Of a DNA stretch of 64,000 bases, positions 1-12,646 are shown piece after piece; within the stretch, counting starts at the first letter, position 1, and every line of letters starts with the position of its first letter. Origin of the DNA: Rhizoctonia solani. Taxonomy: Eukaryota > Basidiomycota > Agaricomycetes > Cantharellales > Ceratobasidiaceae. Under the pieces are notes generated by a model, which was given only the letters and a program-made list of their open reading frames with translations, was not told the origin of the DNA and did not search any database. Location of the stretch: positions 434,001-498,000 of the forward strand of contig NC_057378.1 of NCBI RefSeq assembly GCF_016906535.1, read 5' to 3'. A program made the translations under genes and the position numbers.

Positions 1-186
1 TACTTAAGTCAAGTTGAAAAGCACCTTTGCAATGATAATATCTCACTTCCCAAGCGGGGGTCAAAAACAAATAAAAGTTTTGCGTGTACAGCATCATGGG
101 GTCTCTCAAAGTTGAGATAGCCAATGGCATCTTTTGCTTATCAGAATGTACTACACTGATAAGCGTCTTTTGAATCAAAAAGGAAG
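1..186. other. No gene seen
   Basis: AT-rich sequence downstream of the tRNA. I see no coding signal or repeat here. Confidence 0.5.
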
Positions 187-277
187 TACGCCGTGAGGGA
201 ATCGAACCCCCGCCGCTTGCTGTGGCTGTGCTTCAGACAGTGGAAGGCAAGCATGATAACCATTTCACCAACGGCGT
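187..277 (-). tRNA. tRNA-Gly(UCC) with a 19-nt intron
   Basis: Read on the minus strand, a complete cloverleaf folds. The 7-bp acceptor stem pairs 271-277 with 188-194, with discriminator A at 187. A 4-bp D stem, an anticodon stem CTTGC/GCAAG and a 5-bp T stem with the loop TTCGATT are also present. The anticodon loop reads CTTCCA-A, giving anticodon TCC for glycine. A 19-nt insertion at 222-240 interrupts the loop just 3' of position 37, the canonical site of eukaryotic nuclear tRNA introns removed by the tRNA-splicing endonuclease. All stems pair, so the gene looks functional. Internal A and B boxes for RNA polymerase III are present within the D and T arms. Confidence 0.93.
222..240 (-). 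other. Intron of tRNA-Gly(UCC)
   Basis: A 19-nt segment lies between anticodon-loop positions 37 and 38. Removing it restores a 7-nt loop over a perfect 5-bp anticodon stem. Position and length are typical for nuclear tRNA introns. Confidence 0.88.
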
Positions 278-1305
278 TGAATAACATATCATTGAGCCAA
301 TATCAGTCACTTAAACTTCGGGAATAGACTGGGTGTATTACCTTGAATGAATTGAAACTTAGTATTCCGATTAGCCCGCGTTCGCGATGCGACCTAGGGA
401 GTCGGGATCGACTTTCTGAGGGAAAAGTACGGCGGTAAATGACGGATAGCGCAGCCGGGCACGCCGCCCTGCGGCGTGCCCGAGAATGGTAGTAGATCCG
501 AGCAAAGCGCAGGTAAGTGGGCCCACTGTACAAAGCGAGAAGCTAATCGAGAGAGAAAGGAAAAAGAGAGACCGAGATGAAACTAGCATACAACAAAGAA
601 TAGAAAACACACGATAGGCCGAGGCAAAGTACAGAAAGATTATACTAACAACAGTAATACGACTGGGCGAGGTGGGTGGGTAGCGTGAGGTAAACCGTGG
701 GGGACGCGCACGGGCTAGCGGCTCGTCATCTCCACACTGGGTATATGTGAATACTGAATCTAGGTGCGACCAAATAAACGCGCACCTACCACTACCCACA
801 TTTGAGGCCCCAGCTGGTGGACTGTATCTTGCAGATCATGCACGCAGATCGCGAGCATCGAAGGCACAGAGGATCCCTAAATGGACAGGAGATCGTCTCC
901 ATCGATTAGCGAATCTGACGGGAAGCACTGGAAGCAACAATGGTGCTCACCAAGAAGTGGCCGCGGGTGGATAGAAAATAGAATGGCCGATAGCGATCGC
1001 CGAAACATAACGAACTGCGGGGGCGGGTAAGCAAGCCCTGGACGCATACAGTCAGGGAGGTGTCTAAGCGCGCCGGCGGTTAAAAACGTCCGAGTCTGGG
1101 CTCGCGCGTGCAAAACCCATGAGACTCCATTAAATACGGATATAACACTCATGGATGTGTATACTCGCAAATCTTTAATTACTGCAATTGGTGAAATTCA
1201 AAAAAGAATTACATGGGTTCTATTATCTTACATATCATGCCGCCAGGGTTCGGAAATCATAGTTGATCAGTACATAGTATCAGCTTCAATTTATATCTAC
1301 CAAGC
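278..1305. other. Intergenic, no recognisable gene
   Basis: Several short ORFs (about 75-140 codons) overlap each other on both strands. They lack splice-supported extensions or family motifs, and I regard them as chance. The stretch holds the 3' flank of the terpene synthase. Confidence 0.5.
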
Positions 1306-2723
1306 TCAAGCCTCAATAATCACCGGCGTATCCAACGTGATTGGGGCTATGATGTTCACAACTCCCGTCTCCTTGACCTGTGCAGCCTCTGCCCCAAAAT
1401 AACCTTCAGTGCTAGTCAGCACTGTGAAACCGTCATATTTATCTTCCAGACTTACGAGGAGTTAAGAACGTCCAATCAATAAACCCTTGGACACAGTACT
1501 CGATCCCTTCGAGGTACCGAGCCAGCTGCTCATCCAGCCCAGACCCGAAAGAAGGCAAATTAGCTTTGATTTCCACATATTCATCAAGGCGTTTCCTGTG
1601 AGCTGATTCACAAAGTCGATTGCGCCTGCGAGATCGAGGCTGTTGTGATGCATAGCAACGCATACAAGGTTGTGAGTGTCTCCCCGAGCAAACTCGATCT
1701 AAAATAGCGCAGACGGGGTTAGAAGGTCCAAAAGGAGTCCCTGGATTGAAGACCTACAGGGAAAGAATAGATATCGTTTGCCCAGGTTAGGATGTCATTC
1801 CCTGCGAGAGCGAGCTCGGTCACAAGCGGGTGATCGGCGACTTGGTCCGGGAGGTCGAGGTCGAGTGTGTATTCGAGTATAGCTTCAAGGTGAAATTTAG
1901 CAAAACTACGATCAAGTCCATTCGCACATGTAAAAACCCACCGAACCCTATTTTCATCGCGGAAGTGTCCCTCCTTAGCTGGATGTATTCTTCCATGGTC
2001 GGGATCGTGTCCGTAGACCTATTAACCTTTTGCTGGAAGCATGCCTGGGTGTAGAAGTCCAGCGCGTCGACAAAACGACGAAGCATTGCGGGATTTCCAT
2101 CTTGACGCATTCGGTTGTAGCAACTATATACACATTATAATATGTCAATGCTTTGACGAGTTTAATTTTTAGAAAGTTATACATACTGTTGAACAGTTGC
2201 GGCAACTTTGAACTTGGGCGGAGGAGAATCGGGTTCACGGAGCGATTTCATCGTGACGTCCACAGCGCGCTTCATCCCATCGACGGTATCGAGGGCACCT
2301 CCGTCTGTCATATCATCAAACTATAAAATCTGGTTAGAATGTAATCAAGGATTCCAATCGACTCGAATTACGGCAAATAACCAAAGTACCAAATCCATTG
2401 TGATACGGAAACGTGCAAAATTGCAGTCGGGGTAGCACATTGCGGTCATCAGACCAAAGCCAGATTCAAAGAACCGTTGGCGCTTTGTGCCAGTGTGAAT
2501 ACCTGTAGTCGCAGAGCTTGAGTCTGAACCAAGGACCATTCGATATCATTTAGGGCATACCATAACTATCAAACCATTGGTAAGATTCGATTTCTGCCTC
2601 GCGCTGGTGGGGGTTCGTCTTGGAGCCGAATGCTTTGCTCGTGTATGCCGAGACATCGGGAAGAGAGAGTTGGGAAGGTAGGATTGTCGAGGCAATAAGC
2701 TGCGACGCTGGGAACTCGGACAT
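1306..2723 (-). CDS. Sesquiterpene (class I terpene) synthase, one frame break
   Basis: Seven exons (2723-2561, 2502-2372, 2320-2187, 2123-1942, 1882-1758, 1698-1456, 1403-1306) give a protein of about 358 residues, the normal size for fungal sesquiterpene synthases, which cyclise farnesyl diphosphate. Exon 3 opens with the metal-binding motif FDDMTD. Exon 4 carries the RRDTSAMK stretch upstream of the NSE motif. Exons 5-6 join to NDIYSFPIE followed by ARGDTHN, the second Mg2+ site. Motif order and spacing match the family. Exon 6 (243 nt) is one base short of what its flanking phases need: the frame coding LTGNAL changes to the one coding DEYVEIKANL near 1585-1588. Either the gene is broken or the base was lost in sequencing. 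The product terpene cannot be predicted from motifs. Confidence 0.87.
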
Positions 2724-2786
2724 ACTGGGGTTGGAATGGAAATGTGAGAATACAGTGGGTGATGGTGAAAAACCTAACCCACCAAT

Positions 2787-2797
2787 CCTTTTTATAG
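2787..2797 (-). promoter_or_regulatory. Putative TATA box of the terpene synthase
   Basis: On the minus strand CTATAAAAAGG lies about 65 bases upstream of the start codon at 2723, a normal distance for a fungal TATA element. Confidence 0.5.
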
Positions 2798-2799
2798 AG

Positions 2800-5493
2800 C
2801 CATGTATTCGGCCAAATTGTACAACTGACAGTAGTGCTTTGCGTGAAGAGCAGTATATCTCATGAGCCGGGTGCGTGCGCTCTTCCCGGTCATGAGGTGG
2901 CGAAGCGAGAACTCAGAAGCGAACATCAGGTCTGACATCAGAGCCGACATCAGGGCCGATATAGGGATAACGCCTGCAACCTTTCCGCTAGTATGGGGTT
3001 GTGGGCCGTCATAGCAAGTCTACCAAGTTAATATCTTTAGACAATCAGCGATGTTTCTGAGATTTGATTCGATGGGGAAACCTCGAGGGGCATATTTACT
3101 TAGGTACGAAAGATTAATCCGAATAAGCTTATCAGCAGTCTCCTCGGCCAAGTTGCTCGGAGATCAACTCACGTCGGTCAGCGCCAAAGGGAAGAGCAAT
3201 CCAATTACGGAGCGCTTATCATAAAATGACGAAATTTGCGCCTGCCAGGAGGTGATTGGAGCCCTATCGAAGTTGTATGTCTAGCAAAAGCTCTCGTATA
3301 CCCTCCATGAAACGGTATACAGTGGTGACAGGAGACACCGTGTGAAGGTATGGGGAATAGCGCCTAGTTAGTCTCCTGTAGATCTATGCGAACCGTGAAA
3401 TACAGCTTTGAACCTATGAGATAATGAATAATCGGACAGGGCATCTCATCCCCAGTGTGATTACTAGAAGACATCCTTTTTTAGCAATCAGAGATGTCTC
3501 ATACAACAGCAAGATCAACACACTAATTGATGGGAAGAGCACATCCAGGTTCTCGGGGCGGTTATCGGTCTCAGATTTTGATCGAAATGTCCGGGAGTAA
3601 TCGGGTTTGACTTCGAAGAGAGCGTGCTGGTTTGAATCACTGTTCGGATGATCTATAAACGCTATCTTCAGCTGCGATGTCCCAAAATGTAAAAGTACAA
3701 GGCACCATCCCTTATTACAATTAAATGGAAGACCTGATATGTGGGATTGTGTCGTATGAGCAATTCACAAGGAGGGAAATAACCAGTATGCATGGCCACC
3801 TATAGTTCATGCCACGACTCATGTCATTACGTCCAAGTCACGCAGCTGGCTGCGGACCGTTGCTTTTTCAAGCTGCCGTCTCCCTGAATAACGCTCCTCC
3901 GTGAGCGCAGGCTAATAGATTGGTTTATTCGCCATTTCTCCTGAAGATCATACACCCTATGTCTGCCTGGTTCACCACCTCGATGCTTGGGTGAGTTAGA
4001 CCGTAAAGAAATTATGTCCCTAACGACCGGAAAGGGCTTCATCCTCAAGATTATCTCTCGAAAAAGGAAGATAGACAACATGATCAACAGACAAAAAGGG
4101 GGATCGGAGACAAAACCGAGTTCGTCGCCACTCCTGAGTTCTAACCACAGGTCAGACACTGATGACGTCATCAGCCGAAGGCTAATTATAAGCGCCCGGT
4201 CAAGTCTTCCTTTGACAAGATGAGCGTACCAAGTTAAGGAATCCGGAGTGATCTTGTCCTTTGAAAGGACGTGGGTAATTGAAGTGAAGTGTCAGGTAAA
4301 GCTATACATCTGAGCCGAGTCGGCACAGCTTGAATAGTTGCATGCAATTACCGGTTGACACCACGCGACGGATGAACTGAGGTTGCAAAAAGGTTAATTA
4401 GTGTATGTCCCCATGAGGCTCCCTGCTGTATAATTACGCTCTGTGGGCTACAGAATCGAGAGGCGCAGGCATTCATTTGTAGCAAGAGCGTTCCATGTGT
4501 TCAAAGGTTATTTTACCTGGACTATTAGCTTATCCTGCCAAATCATTTATAGAAGCACTGCTATCTTTAATGTTGTCGGATAGCCAAAGGACAAAAAGGG
4601 GTTATGGCATACGCTATGGATGTCCAGACCATGTATTCGCCACCATAGGCTTGGATGGAGTGTGAATCCGACTCAAGATCGTAATGTTACAGTGGTCGAC
4701 CACAAGCACAAACTAAAACGCAACTAGCTCATTATATTTTCAAAAGGCTGTTCGACTTTCAATGCACTAGGCAAATAAGGGTCTCTCCAGCAGCAGGGCT
4801 CCCGATTCTTGTACGCGTATCCGCAGCTGTAGTGCCTTGTGTAGTTGCGATACGTTTCAATTGCAGGGTGACCCGGAACTTTAGGATCACATCCTTATAT
4901 GCGGTCTCTCTTAGGTACCTTTCAATAGGCTGGCCGTCTGTATCTATTCCGGACCATACTTTGGTCTAGTGAGGGCGAATCCCCGAGAGTATCTCTCGTC
5001 CATGCATCCGCAATTTGGTTCAAAAATCAATGGGCCGCATTAATTAATAGGAAATAAAACCAAAATATAACCTACAGGAACTTCGCATCGGTCACCTTGT
5101 TTCACAGAGAAGCTCTGAGTAAGTTCCCAAGATCAGCTGGAACTCTGAAGCATCAATGGCCGTAGTCCTGGTATGGTGTCAAATTGATCGATTGAACACT
5201 GGCATTCTCGGAAGGGTGAACAATTGATGGCTCCGAAGTTGGGATTCACGTAGATTAGGGTCTCCGTAGCTCGTGGATAATAGGACCTCAGGCTCTTCGA
5301 ATAGTCGGTAGATAATTGGACAGCTACGAGAGAGTCCAAAAGGAGTGACGACAATAGACTGTTGCCCAACTTTTGGCTGATGACGTCAGCAAGGATACGC
5401 GAGTAAGCGCCGACACCAGGACACGTCGCTGACCACATCATCGCAGACGGCCTCTGTGTAAAATCCCGTGTATTCTTATAATTAAACGCAGCC
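2800..5493. other. Long intergenic stretch, no recognisable gene
   Basis: Around 2926-2965 a short motif (about GACATCAGG..) recurs four times. ORFs at 3827-4171 (-), 3987-4223 (+) and 5133-5495 (-) overlap one another or the SEC13 start and show no family motif or splice continuation. I see no transposon termini. The last few hundred bases should contain the SEC13 promoter. Confidence 0.45.
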
Positions 5494-6875
5494 ATGGTAT
5501 TTAAACTTGCTCAAAGTATAAGAATAAAGCTCTGACTAAATTATCTAGGCCGCAGCAACAGGGCAGGACTCTGTACCGATCGAGACCCACCACGATGACA
5601 TGATCGTGAGTTCCTTTTTCCATTTCCTCTCGATTGAAGATGGCTCATATCAATACTACAGCATGATGCTCAATTAGATTTTTACGGAAAACGCCTGGCT
5701 ACTTGTTCATCTGATCGCACAATTAAAATCTTTGACGTTATCAACGGCGAACCGCAACGACAACAAAATGCTGGGGTTACACTCAAGGGCCATACCGGTC
5801 CCGTGTGGCAAGTCGCATGGGCACATCCAAAATACGGACACATTCTTGCAAGTTGCTCCTACGACGGCAAGGTCCTGATCTGGAAGGAGCAGCAGGGCGG
5901 ACAGGGAGGTGCTGGGGCAACGACCAACACGGGATACGGTCAGGTTCCGTATGGTGGAGCTGCTGCCGCTGGGGGAGCTGGGAACTGGGCCCGGGTAAAG
6001 GAGCACAGTTTGCATACTGCGTCTGGTGAGTCGCGAAATTAACTCGGAAAACCCACCAACTAATTGTCAGTGAAGTGAACTCTATATCCTGGGCTCCTCA
6101 TGAGCTAGGCGCCATCGTTGCCTGCGCATCTTCAGATGGAAAACTATCGGTCTTGAGCTTCAAGAGTACGTGCTGAGAACTATTCATCAGCCTCGACTAA
6201 CGATAGAGTAGATGATGGAACCTGGGGAGCCGACATCTTCAATGCTCACAACGTAGGATGTAATGCTGTCTCATGGGCTCCCGCAACCCTCCCAGGCTCG
6301 CTCATCACACCTACCCCTGGCGTTCCTAACGCAAATCCCAATGCTCCCCCTCTACCACGTCCGTGAAACGATTTGCGAGTGCTGGATGCGATAACCTAGT
6401 CAAGATCTGGGGGTTCAGGTCAGTTACTCTTGAGCTGGTCGAATATAGAAGGGGCTGATGATTGTGCAGGGAGGACAACCAAACATGGGTTGAAGAGGAG
6501 GTGCTGAAAGGACATACCGACTGGGTTCGCGACGTCGCATGGGCGCCGAACATTGGGCTTCCAAGGTCATACATCGCGACTGCTTCCCAGGTCAGTCGAC
6601 TCCTTATTTACCTCACCTCTGTGCACTAACACAAACTCTCCCAGGATCGTACGGTGATCATTCACTCGAAAGCAACTCCCACCTCTGCCTGGACTCAGAC
6701 GTTCCTGCACCCAACCTCGGACGCAAACGAGACCAAGTTCCCGGATGTCGTCTGGCGCGTGTCGTGGAGTCTGGCGGGGAACATATTGGCAGTTAGCTGC
6801 GGAGATGGAAAGGTGACGCTGTGGAAAGAAAACCTGAAGGGTGGATGGGAGTGCATAAGTGAGATGGCAAACTAG
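5494..6875 (+). CDS. SEC13: SEC13, COPII coat / nuclear-pore WD40 protein, one frame break
   Basis: Seven exons (5494-5496, 5549-5605, 5662-6025, 6076-6165, 6212-6418, 6470-6590, 6645-6875) code for about 357 residues. The N-terminus [20 protein letters not shown], then [12 protein letters not shown] and [18 protein letters not shown], are diagnostic for Sec13, a six-bladed WD40 protein of the outer COPII cage (with Sec31) and of the nuclear-pore Y complex. The C-terminal blades [12 protein letters not shown] and [12 protein letters not shown] are also present. The start is inferred: ATG lies immediately 5' of the first intron, so exon 1 holds only the initiator codon. At about 6361 the frame breaks: exon 5 ends in LPRP-stop while VKRFASAG continues in another frame, equivalent to one missing base. 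Sec13 is essential in yeasts, so a sequencing error or a second intact copy is more likely than true loss. Confidence 0.9.
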
Positions 6876-7956
6876 TGGACGTAGATGGGTTATGAGTAAT
6901 GGAAATGGTTTATAACGTTCACTTCGGATGGTCTTTTCGCGTCAGTGTTTGCGATGAAATTGCGTTACCTTCCTCTGCGAACTCAATCTGAACCTCGTCC
7001 TAAATGTGGCTCATATATCATCGACAACTATGTATCCGGCAAGTATGGGTGAGAGGAAAAGCAACTGTTTTACTATAGTCATGCAGCCCTGAATACATAG
7101 CACGTAGAGCTAACCGGCTGGATAAAACGAGAAGAAGTCGATGGAAGACAAGCCCAAGGGCAATAAAGCCATTATAAAGACGCAAGCGGAACACCCAAAA
7201 ATACAGTCAAATGCCCATTTACATACCACGCTTATGGGCAAGACTAACTTTAATAGAGCTCTAACATTTGAACGGATGGCGGTAGTCTTAATCAGGATTA
7301 AAAAACTCCTGAACGCTGACCCGCAGTTACTTATTATTCCATGTCGGGAGCTCTATGTTCTTTTCGATCTACAGGCAGGCCGCCTTGGGAGTACAAAAAC
7401 GTGCCTTCAAGTCGTGGACTACGAAAGACCCGGCTACCATACGAGAAATATCACACTCGACCCTTATACCAGAAAGTGGTGATAGCCTGAGATTCAAAGA
7501 TAGGGGAGAGAATCACGTAGGAGTACTGTACAGATGCATGAACGTAATAGTAAGTATTACGGTAAATGCATGATTACACTTACTCAGTGGACGTTTATGT
7601 GCTGATCCCGATACTCTGCCGCCGTTTTCGGTCCTGAATTTCGGTTGGTCACCAGCTTCTCTAGTTGACATGCGCACCACTTCTGACCACTATGCCCTTG
7701 ACCAGCCAAGTTTATTGCTTAAGCCACCGGCTGGCCATTGTGATATTTTAGATAGTCCAATACTATTGTCATTCAGAATAGTAGATCTTGGTGTCATGTA
7801 TTCACCATGAAGTATGTTCGTTGAGGAATTGCTGAGATATATGCGAACGGGACCCTACCAGTCACGTGAGGTTCGATAGACACGGGGCAACGCGATCAGG
7901 CTTGCTAGATTTTTGACACAAGCATAATTCATACAAACATACTACAAACGGCCACG
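6876..7956. other. Intergenic, one unsupported 113-codon ORF
   Basis: Holds the SEC13 3' flank, part of which recurs in decayed form after 12863, and the NLR 5' flank. An open frame at 7141-7482 and a second at 7355-7573 overlap. Neither shows a domain, and I do not call a gene. Confidence 0.45.
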
Positions 7957-10900
7957 ATGTCTTTCATGATGTCCCTGCGTGCCTCTCTTGCGCGCCCGAA
8001 GGCCAAACTGAAGAAAGTATGGCCTTTCGAGTCGAAAGATACAGACCCCGCCTCGCAGACCACGAGGACCGATCCTAATACGAAAGAGGCGTCAGAATCG
8101 GGAGCCTGGACCGCGGTCAGAGCTATGCTTACCGCCGCTGAGTCTGGTGCTGAATGGTGTGGCCCACTGAAAACAGCGATCGGTGGGTTGATTGAATGGG
8201 TGGAGCTCTACGAGGTATGGTCATCAACTTGCACTCCCGCACACAGCTGACTACCAAAAAGCGCGAGTGCGATATACGCGAAGATAAAAATGAGCTACGC
8301 GCAAAGCTTGAGCCATTATTGCAAGATCTCGCTAAGCATATGGAGTGTCCGAGTGGGTTTGTGTCGACAGGTAGTGTCAAGCAGATATTCGAGTGCGTCA
8401 AACCTACTTAGCATGCCCCCACTCACCCTAACTCGGCCCTCAGAGATATAACAAACGAAGCAAACAAAGCCACAGAAAAGCAGACTTTGACCCCAGGGAG
8501 GCGGCTGCAGGATATACTGAAAGGGGCGGACGAGATACTCGACTGCTACCGGCGAATCGACGAGCACCTTCAGCGATTGATGGTGAGCCCCAATATCCTG
8601 GCAATGTCTCACCCTCATCCAACTTTGATAGCTCAATGTCAGTCTGAGCACGCTCAAAACGGTCAACGAGCAATCCATGGTGCGTACGGTCTGAGTATGA
8701 TAGGACGCTGACCTGCACCTGGCACAGGAGTCGCGACTCGCCAAGATGTCGTCCGTCAAGTCTGCGTTTTACGACTCGGGGCAGGTCAAGCGAGGTGGCT
8801 GTGCTCCGGAAACACGCAAAGAACAAATCGAGTTGCTCATGACATGGGCGCGTACACCAGGCTCTGGTAGAACATGCTGGATGAACGGCATGGCTGGCAC
8901 AGGCAAGACTACGATCGCATATACCGTGTGTGAGAGGCTCGGCAGCCAGCTGGGAGCCAGCTTCTTCTGTTCTCGGACGATCCCAGAGTGTCGGCAAGTC
9001 AACTATATTATACCGTGTATCGCCTACCAGCTCGCTCGATTCTCTGTCCCATTTCGCCATGCCCTTGACAGCGTCCTGGAAGTGGACCCCGACGCGCACT
9101 GTCGAACGCTGAAGCAGCAATATGAGAGGCTGATAGTGAAACCAATGATAGAAGTACGAGGGTCACTACCGTCGGATGTTATCGTTGTGATCGATGCCTT
9201 GGATGAATGCGAAGACCAAGAAAGTGTTGGCATGATTCTCGACCTGCTTTTGTCGCCCGGCTACGACCTCCCCGTTCGCTTCCTTGTGTCAAGTCGACCA
9301 GAGAGCGAGATCTATGACCGCATGGCGGCTAGGACAGATGGATCGGACGATACGCCACTGGTACTACATGACCTAGAGGCGGAGACCGTCAGGGCCGACA
9401 TCAAGACATACATGCTTCATGAGCTACGATCTATTAGCCTAACAGACTATCAGTGGTCTGCTATCCTTGACCGATGTGGAGGACTGTTTATATACGCGTC
9501 AACTGTGTGTCGCTTCATCATGCAGGGTCACAGGTCACATACACTCCACGAGGCAATCCAGACGATCACAGACTCACCATCGATACCGGTGCACGGGGCA
9601 AACCCTATTGACAGACTATACCTCACGATCTTGACCAGGGCATTCGAAATGACCGAACAGAGCAAAGAGAATGTACGGCGAATGAAAGCTGTGCTGGAGA
9701 CGGTGATATGTGCGGTCGAGCCGATGACGCTGGACGCAATTCGGGTGTGCTTGGGCTGAATAACGGGAGTCAAGTGAATGCGCTGCTACAGCCTCTACGG
9801 TCGGTGCTGAACGTGGTGAAGGATAGGGAGGTAGTGACTACCCTACATGCGTCTTTTCCAGACTTTATGCTGTCCGCTGATCGATCTGGCGGATTTCATT
9901 GTGACCCCGCAATGCGACATGCTGAGATAGCTAGCGCCTGCCTGCGTACGATTGATAGGACAATGCCCAACTTCAACATATGCTGCCTACCTTCATCTTA
10001 CCTGCTTGACAGTGAGGTGGATGACCTGAGTGAACGAATGAGGAGGTCGATCTCGCCCGGGCTAGTTTATGCCAGTCGCTACTGGTCAACGCATTTATAT
10101 CTGAGCGAACACCGAGCCGAGCTAGAGAATGCAGTTAGCAACCTGTTTACGCAAAGGCTGCTGCTTTGGCTGGAGATCATCAATCTATCAGGCTACATCC
10201 GCCACGCTGTTAATATCGTACAACGGGCCGAGAGGTGGTGCAAGGTACGTAACACCACTCTAATTGTATTTTCAATCACATGATGCTGCCACAGAACATG
10301 CTGTCGCGAAGAATATAACAGAGATCAGCCATGATGCCGAGCAGTTTGTCTCAATATATGCTAATCACCCAGTATCGCTCAGCACCCCGCATATATACGT
10401 CTCGATGCTTCCATTCTGGCCACGAACTCGACCAATCTCGGCCGCATATATGGCAAGGACAGCCGGGTTTGTCGAGCCAAAAGGGACGGTGATGAGCCAG
10501 AGAAATCTGGCACTAATGGCTACTTGGAAGGTTTCAAGCGGGCCGGTCAATTCGATGAGTCTGTCGGCTGATGGAGCTCGACTCGCAATCACTACCTCGG
10601 ACAACATCAATATACTCGACGCTTCTACGGGTGAAATCATAGACAGTCTCGCCAACCAGCTCACACAAGGGGTCAGCTGTGCTGCCATATCACCCAATGG
10701 AACTCAAGTGGCGTTTGGTGGCGCTGGTTCTACGTTGCAGCTATGGGATGTGAAAGGGGTGATACCATCAAGGCATTTCCTTCAATTTGTGATTCGGGCA
10801 TTGGCTCCGTTGCCTTCTCCTCCAACGGCTCTGACGTCGCTTGTGGCTTGGACAACGGAGATGTGTACATTTGCTCTTTACAGATAGGTACAAAGCCGCT

Positions 10901-12646
10901 TGGTCCGCTCAAAGGACATACTGAACAAGTCACTTCGGTCACCTTCTCCCTGACCACTCGCACCTCGCATCGGGGTCATGCGACAACACGATTCGTATCT
11001 GGGACGTACGAACCGGCCATCCAATTGGCCGTCCTTTTACGGGTCATACAAGTACGGTCAACTCAGTCTCGTACTCTCCTGATGGATCACGACTTGCCTC
11101 CGCTTCTTTGACTATACTATCCGATTATGGGATACCCGAACAGGACTGACTATTCTTGGGCCGCTCACAACACATTTGGACTGGGTTACCTCTGTTACCT
11201 TTTCTCCTAACGCTGCTTTCATTGCTTCCGGATCATGGGATAAGAGCATTCAAGTGTACGATGCGCTCACCGGCAGCACAGTTCTCGGACCTCTACAGGG
11301 GCATATCCACTACGTTAATTCGGTTATATTCTCTCCTGATAGCTCCCATCTGTTCTCTTGCTCGGACGATGGGACGGTCCGCTTATGGAACGTGCAAGTC
11401 GCAGTCGCACCCGCCCCCCTATCGCCGTCTTGGGGCCTTTCTGGTCCTTTTGGGTCCGTCAGATACTCGCATAATGGGCTCCGAATCGTCTCTGGCTCTC
11501 AAGATGGAACAATTCACATATGGAAAGTGCAGACAGGAGAGCTAGTCCTGGGGCCGCTGAGTGGCCACGACGATGCGATTTCGTGCGTTGGCTATTCACT
11601 ATGCGATAAATATATCGCATCTGCTTCACTGGACGACACTTTGCGCATCTGGGACTCAGAGACCGGAAAAGATATTCATGGACCAATCCAAGGACATAAC
11701 GACAGCGTGCGCTGCATACGGTTTTCTCCGGCCGAAACAGTGGTCGCATCAGGCTCAGATGACGGCTCAATTCGCCTATGGGATTTCAAGAGCGCGAAGT
11801 GCGTTATGGTGCTATTTAAAGCCGACTCACCGGTTTGGTCGGTCGGATTCTCTCCTGATGGCCAATACGTTGCCTCTGGCTTAGGAGATGGAACGATAAG
11901 AGTGATAGACAGAAATACAGGCAACACTGTTGTCGGTCCAATACATGGTCACCGTAAAAGCGTCACTTCGATTGAGTTCTCGCCAAACGGCACGCACATC
12001 GTCTCAAGCTCTGATGAAAGATCAGTGCGAATATGGGACAGGCAGACTGGACGTCAGATTCTAGTATGTGGTGAGGGTGACATACCACATGACTCTTTCG
12101 TGAGCTGTGTTGGATTCTCCCCTAACGGTCGGTATATCGCATCTGGTTCTCCTAGGGGGGCTGTGCAAGTGTGGGATGCTCAGACGGGGGACATGATATT
12201 CAGTCCACACACGAGACACAGCAAAAGGGTACGAGACGTACAGTTCTCTCCTGACAGTTCACATATCGTCTCATGCTCATCCGACGGCACTATCCGGTTC
12301 TGGAACCTAGTGGGCTGGGTAATAAATACGCCACAACCCGAGACAATTGCAGGTAAGTAACGCTCTCAAGGGTTTGCTAGATCCTTTTTGCTTAGCATTT
12401 TGCCAGATAAAGAACATGTAGTCAGGAATAGTCGGGATGGTAGCAAAGCAGCCAATTCATGGTCCCTCGATGATGATGGTTGGGTATTTAACCTGCATAA
12501 TCACCGATTGGTATGGGTTCCATCCGATCTTCGTGTCTTGCTTCCCATTCCTCCTCATAACCTTGATATCCAGTGAGGGATGCTTGGAGCTGAGTTTCGA
12601 TGGGGCTATGATGGGAGAGGCATGGGTGGGGTGTTATCGAGTCTGA
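7957..12646 (+). CDS. NACHT-WD40 STAND protein (fungal NLR-like receptor), several frame breaks
   Basis: Seven exons (7957-8214, 8247-8392, 8444-8582, 8632-8679, 8728-10244, 10312-12352, 12407-12646). An N-terminal helical region of about 200 residues (ESGAWTAVRAML, GPLKTAIGGL) precedes a NACHT NTPase with Walker A GMAGTGKTT (near 8890) and Walker B VVIDALDECE (near 9185). A helical linker follows, then about 14 WD40 repeats (10540-12330) ending in IWD/LWD-type strands, enough for two propellers. Fungal NLRs of this kind sense non-self or control programmed cell death and heterokaryon incompatibility; the ligand here is unknown. No HET or other named N-terminal effector domain is recognisable. 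One-base frame breaks fall near 9750, 10755, 10949, 11107 and 12570. Each time conserved sequence continues in another frame, so this is either a decaying NLR or an indel-rich assembly. Confidence 0.88.

Noticed and set aside
371..799. 142-codon minus-strand ORF near the tRNA
   Set aside because: Low-complexity composition, overlapped by other ORFs in several frames, no family resemblance.
2926..2965. Four near-copies of a GACATCAGG-like motif
   Set aside because: Copies are 8-10 bases long and imperfect. There is no CRISPR-like spacing, and this is a eukaryotic genome; treated as simple local repetition.
5133..5495. 120-codon minus-strand ORF directly upstream of SEC13
   Set aside because: No domain, no splice continuation, and its start codon lies on the SEC13 start; more likely a chance frame in the promoter.
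8440..9120. 226-codon minus-strand ORF
   Set aside because: Antisense shadow of the NACHT domain exon.
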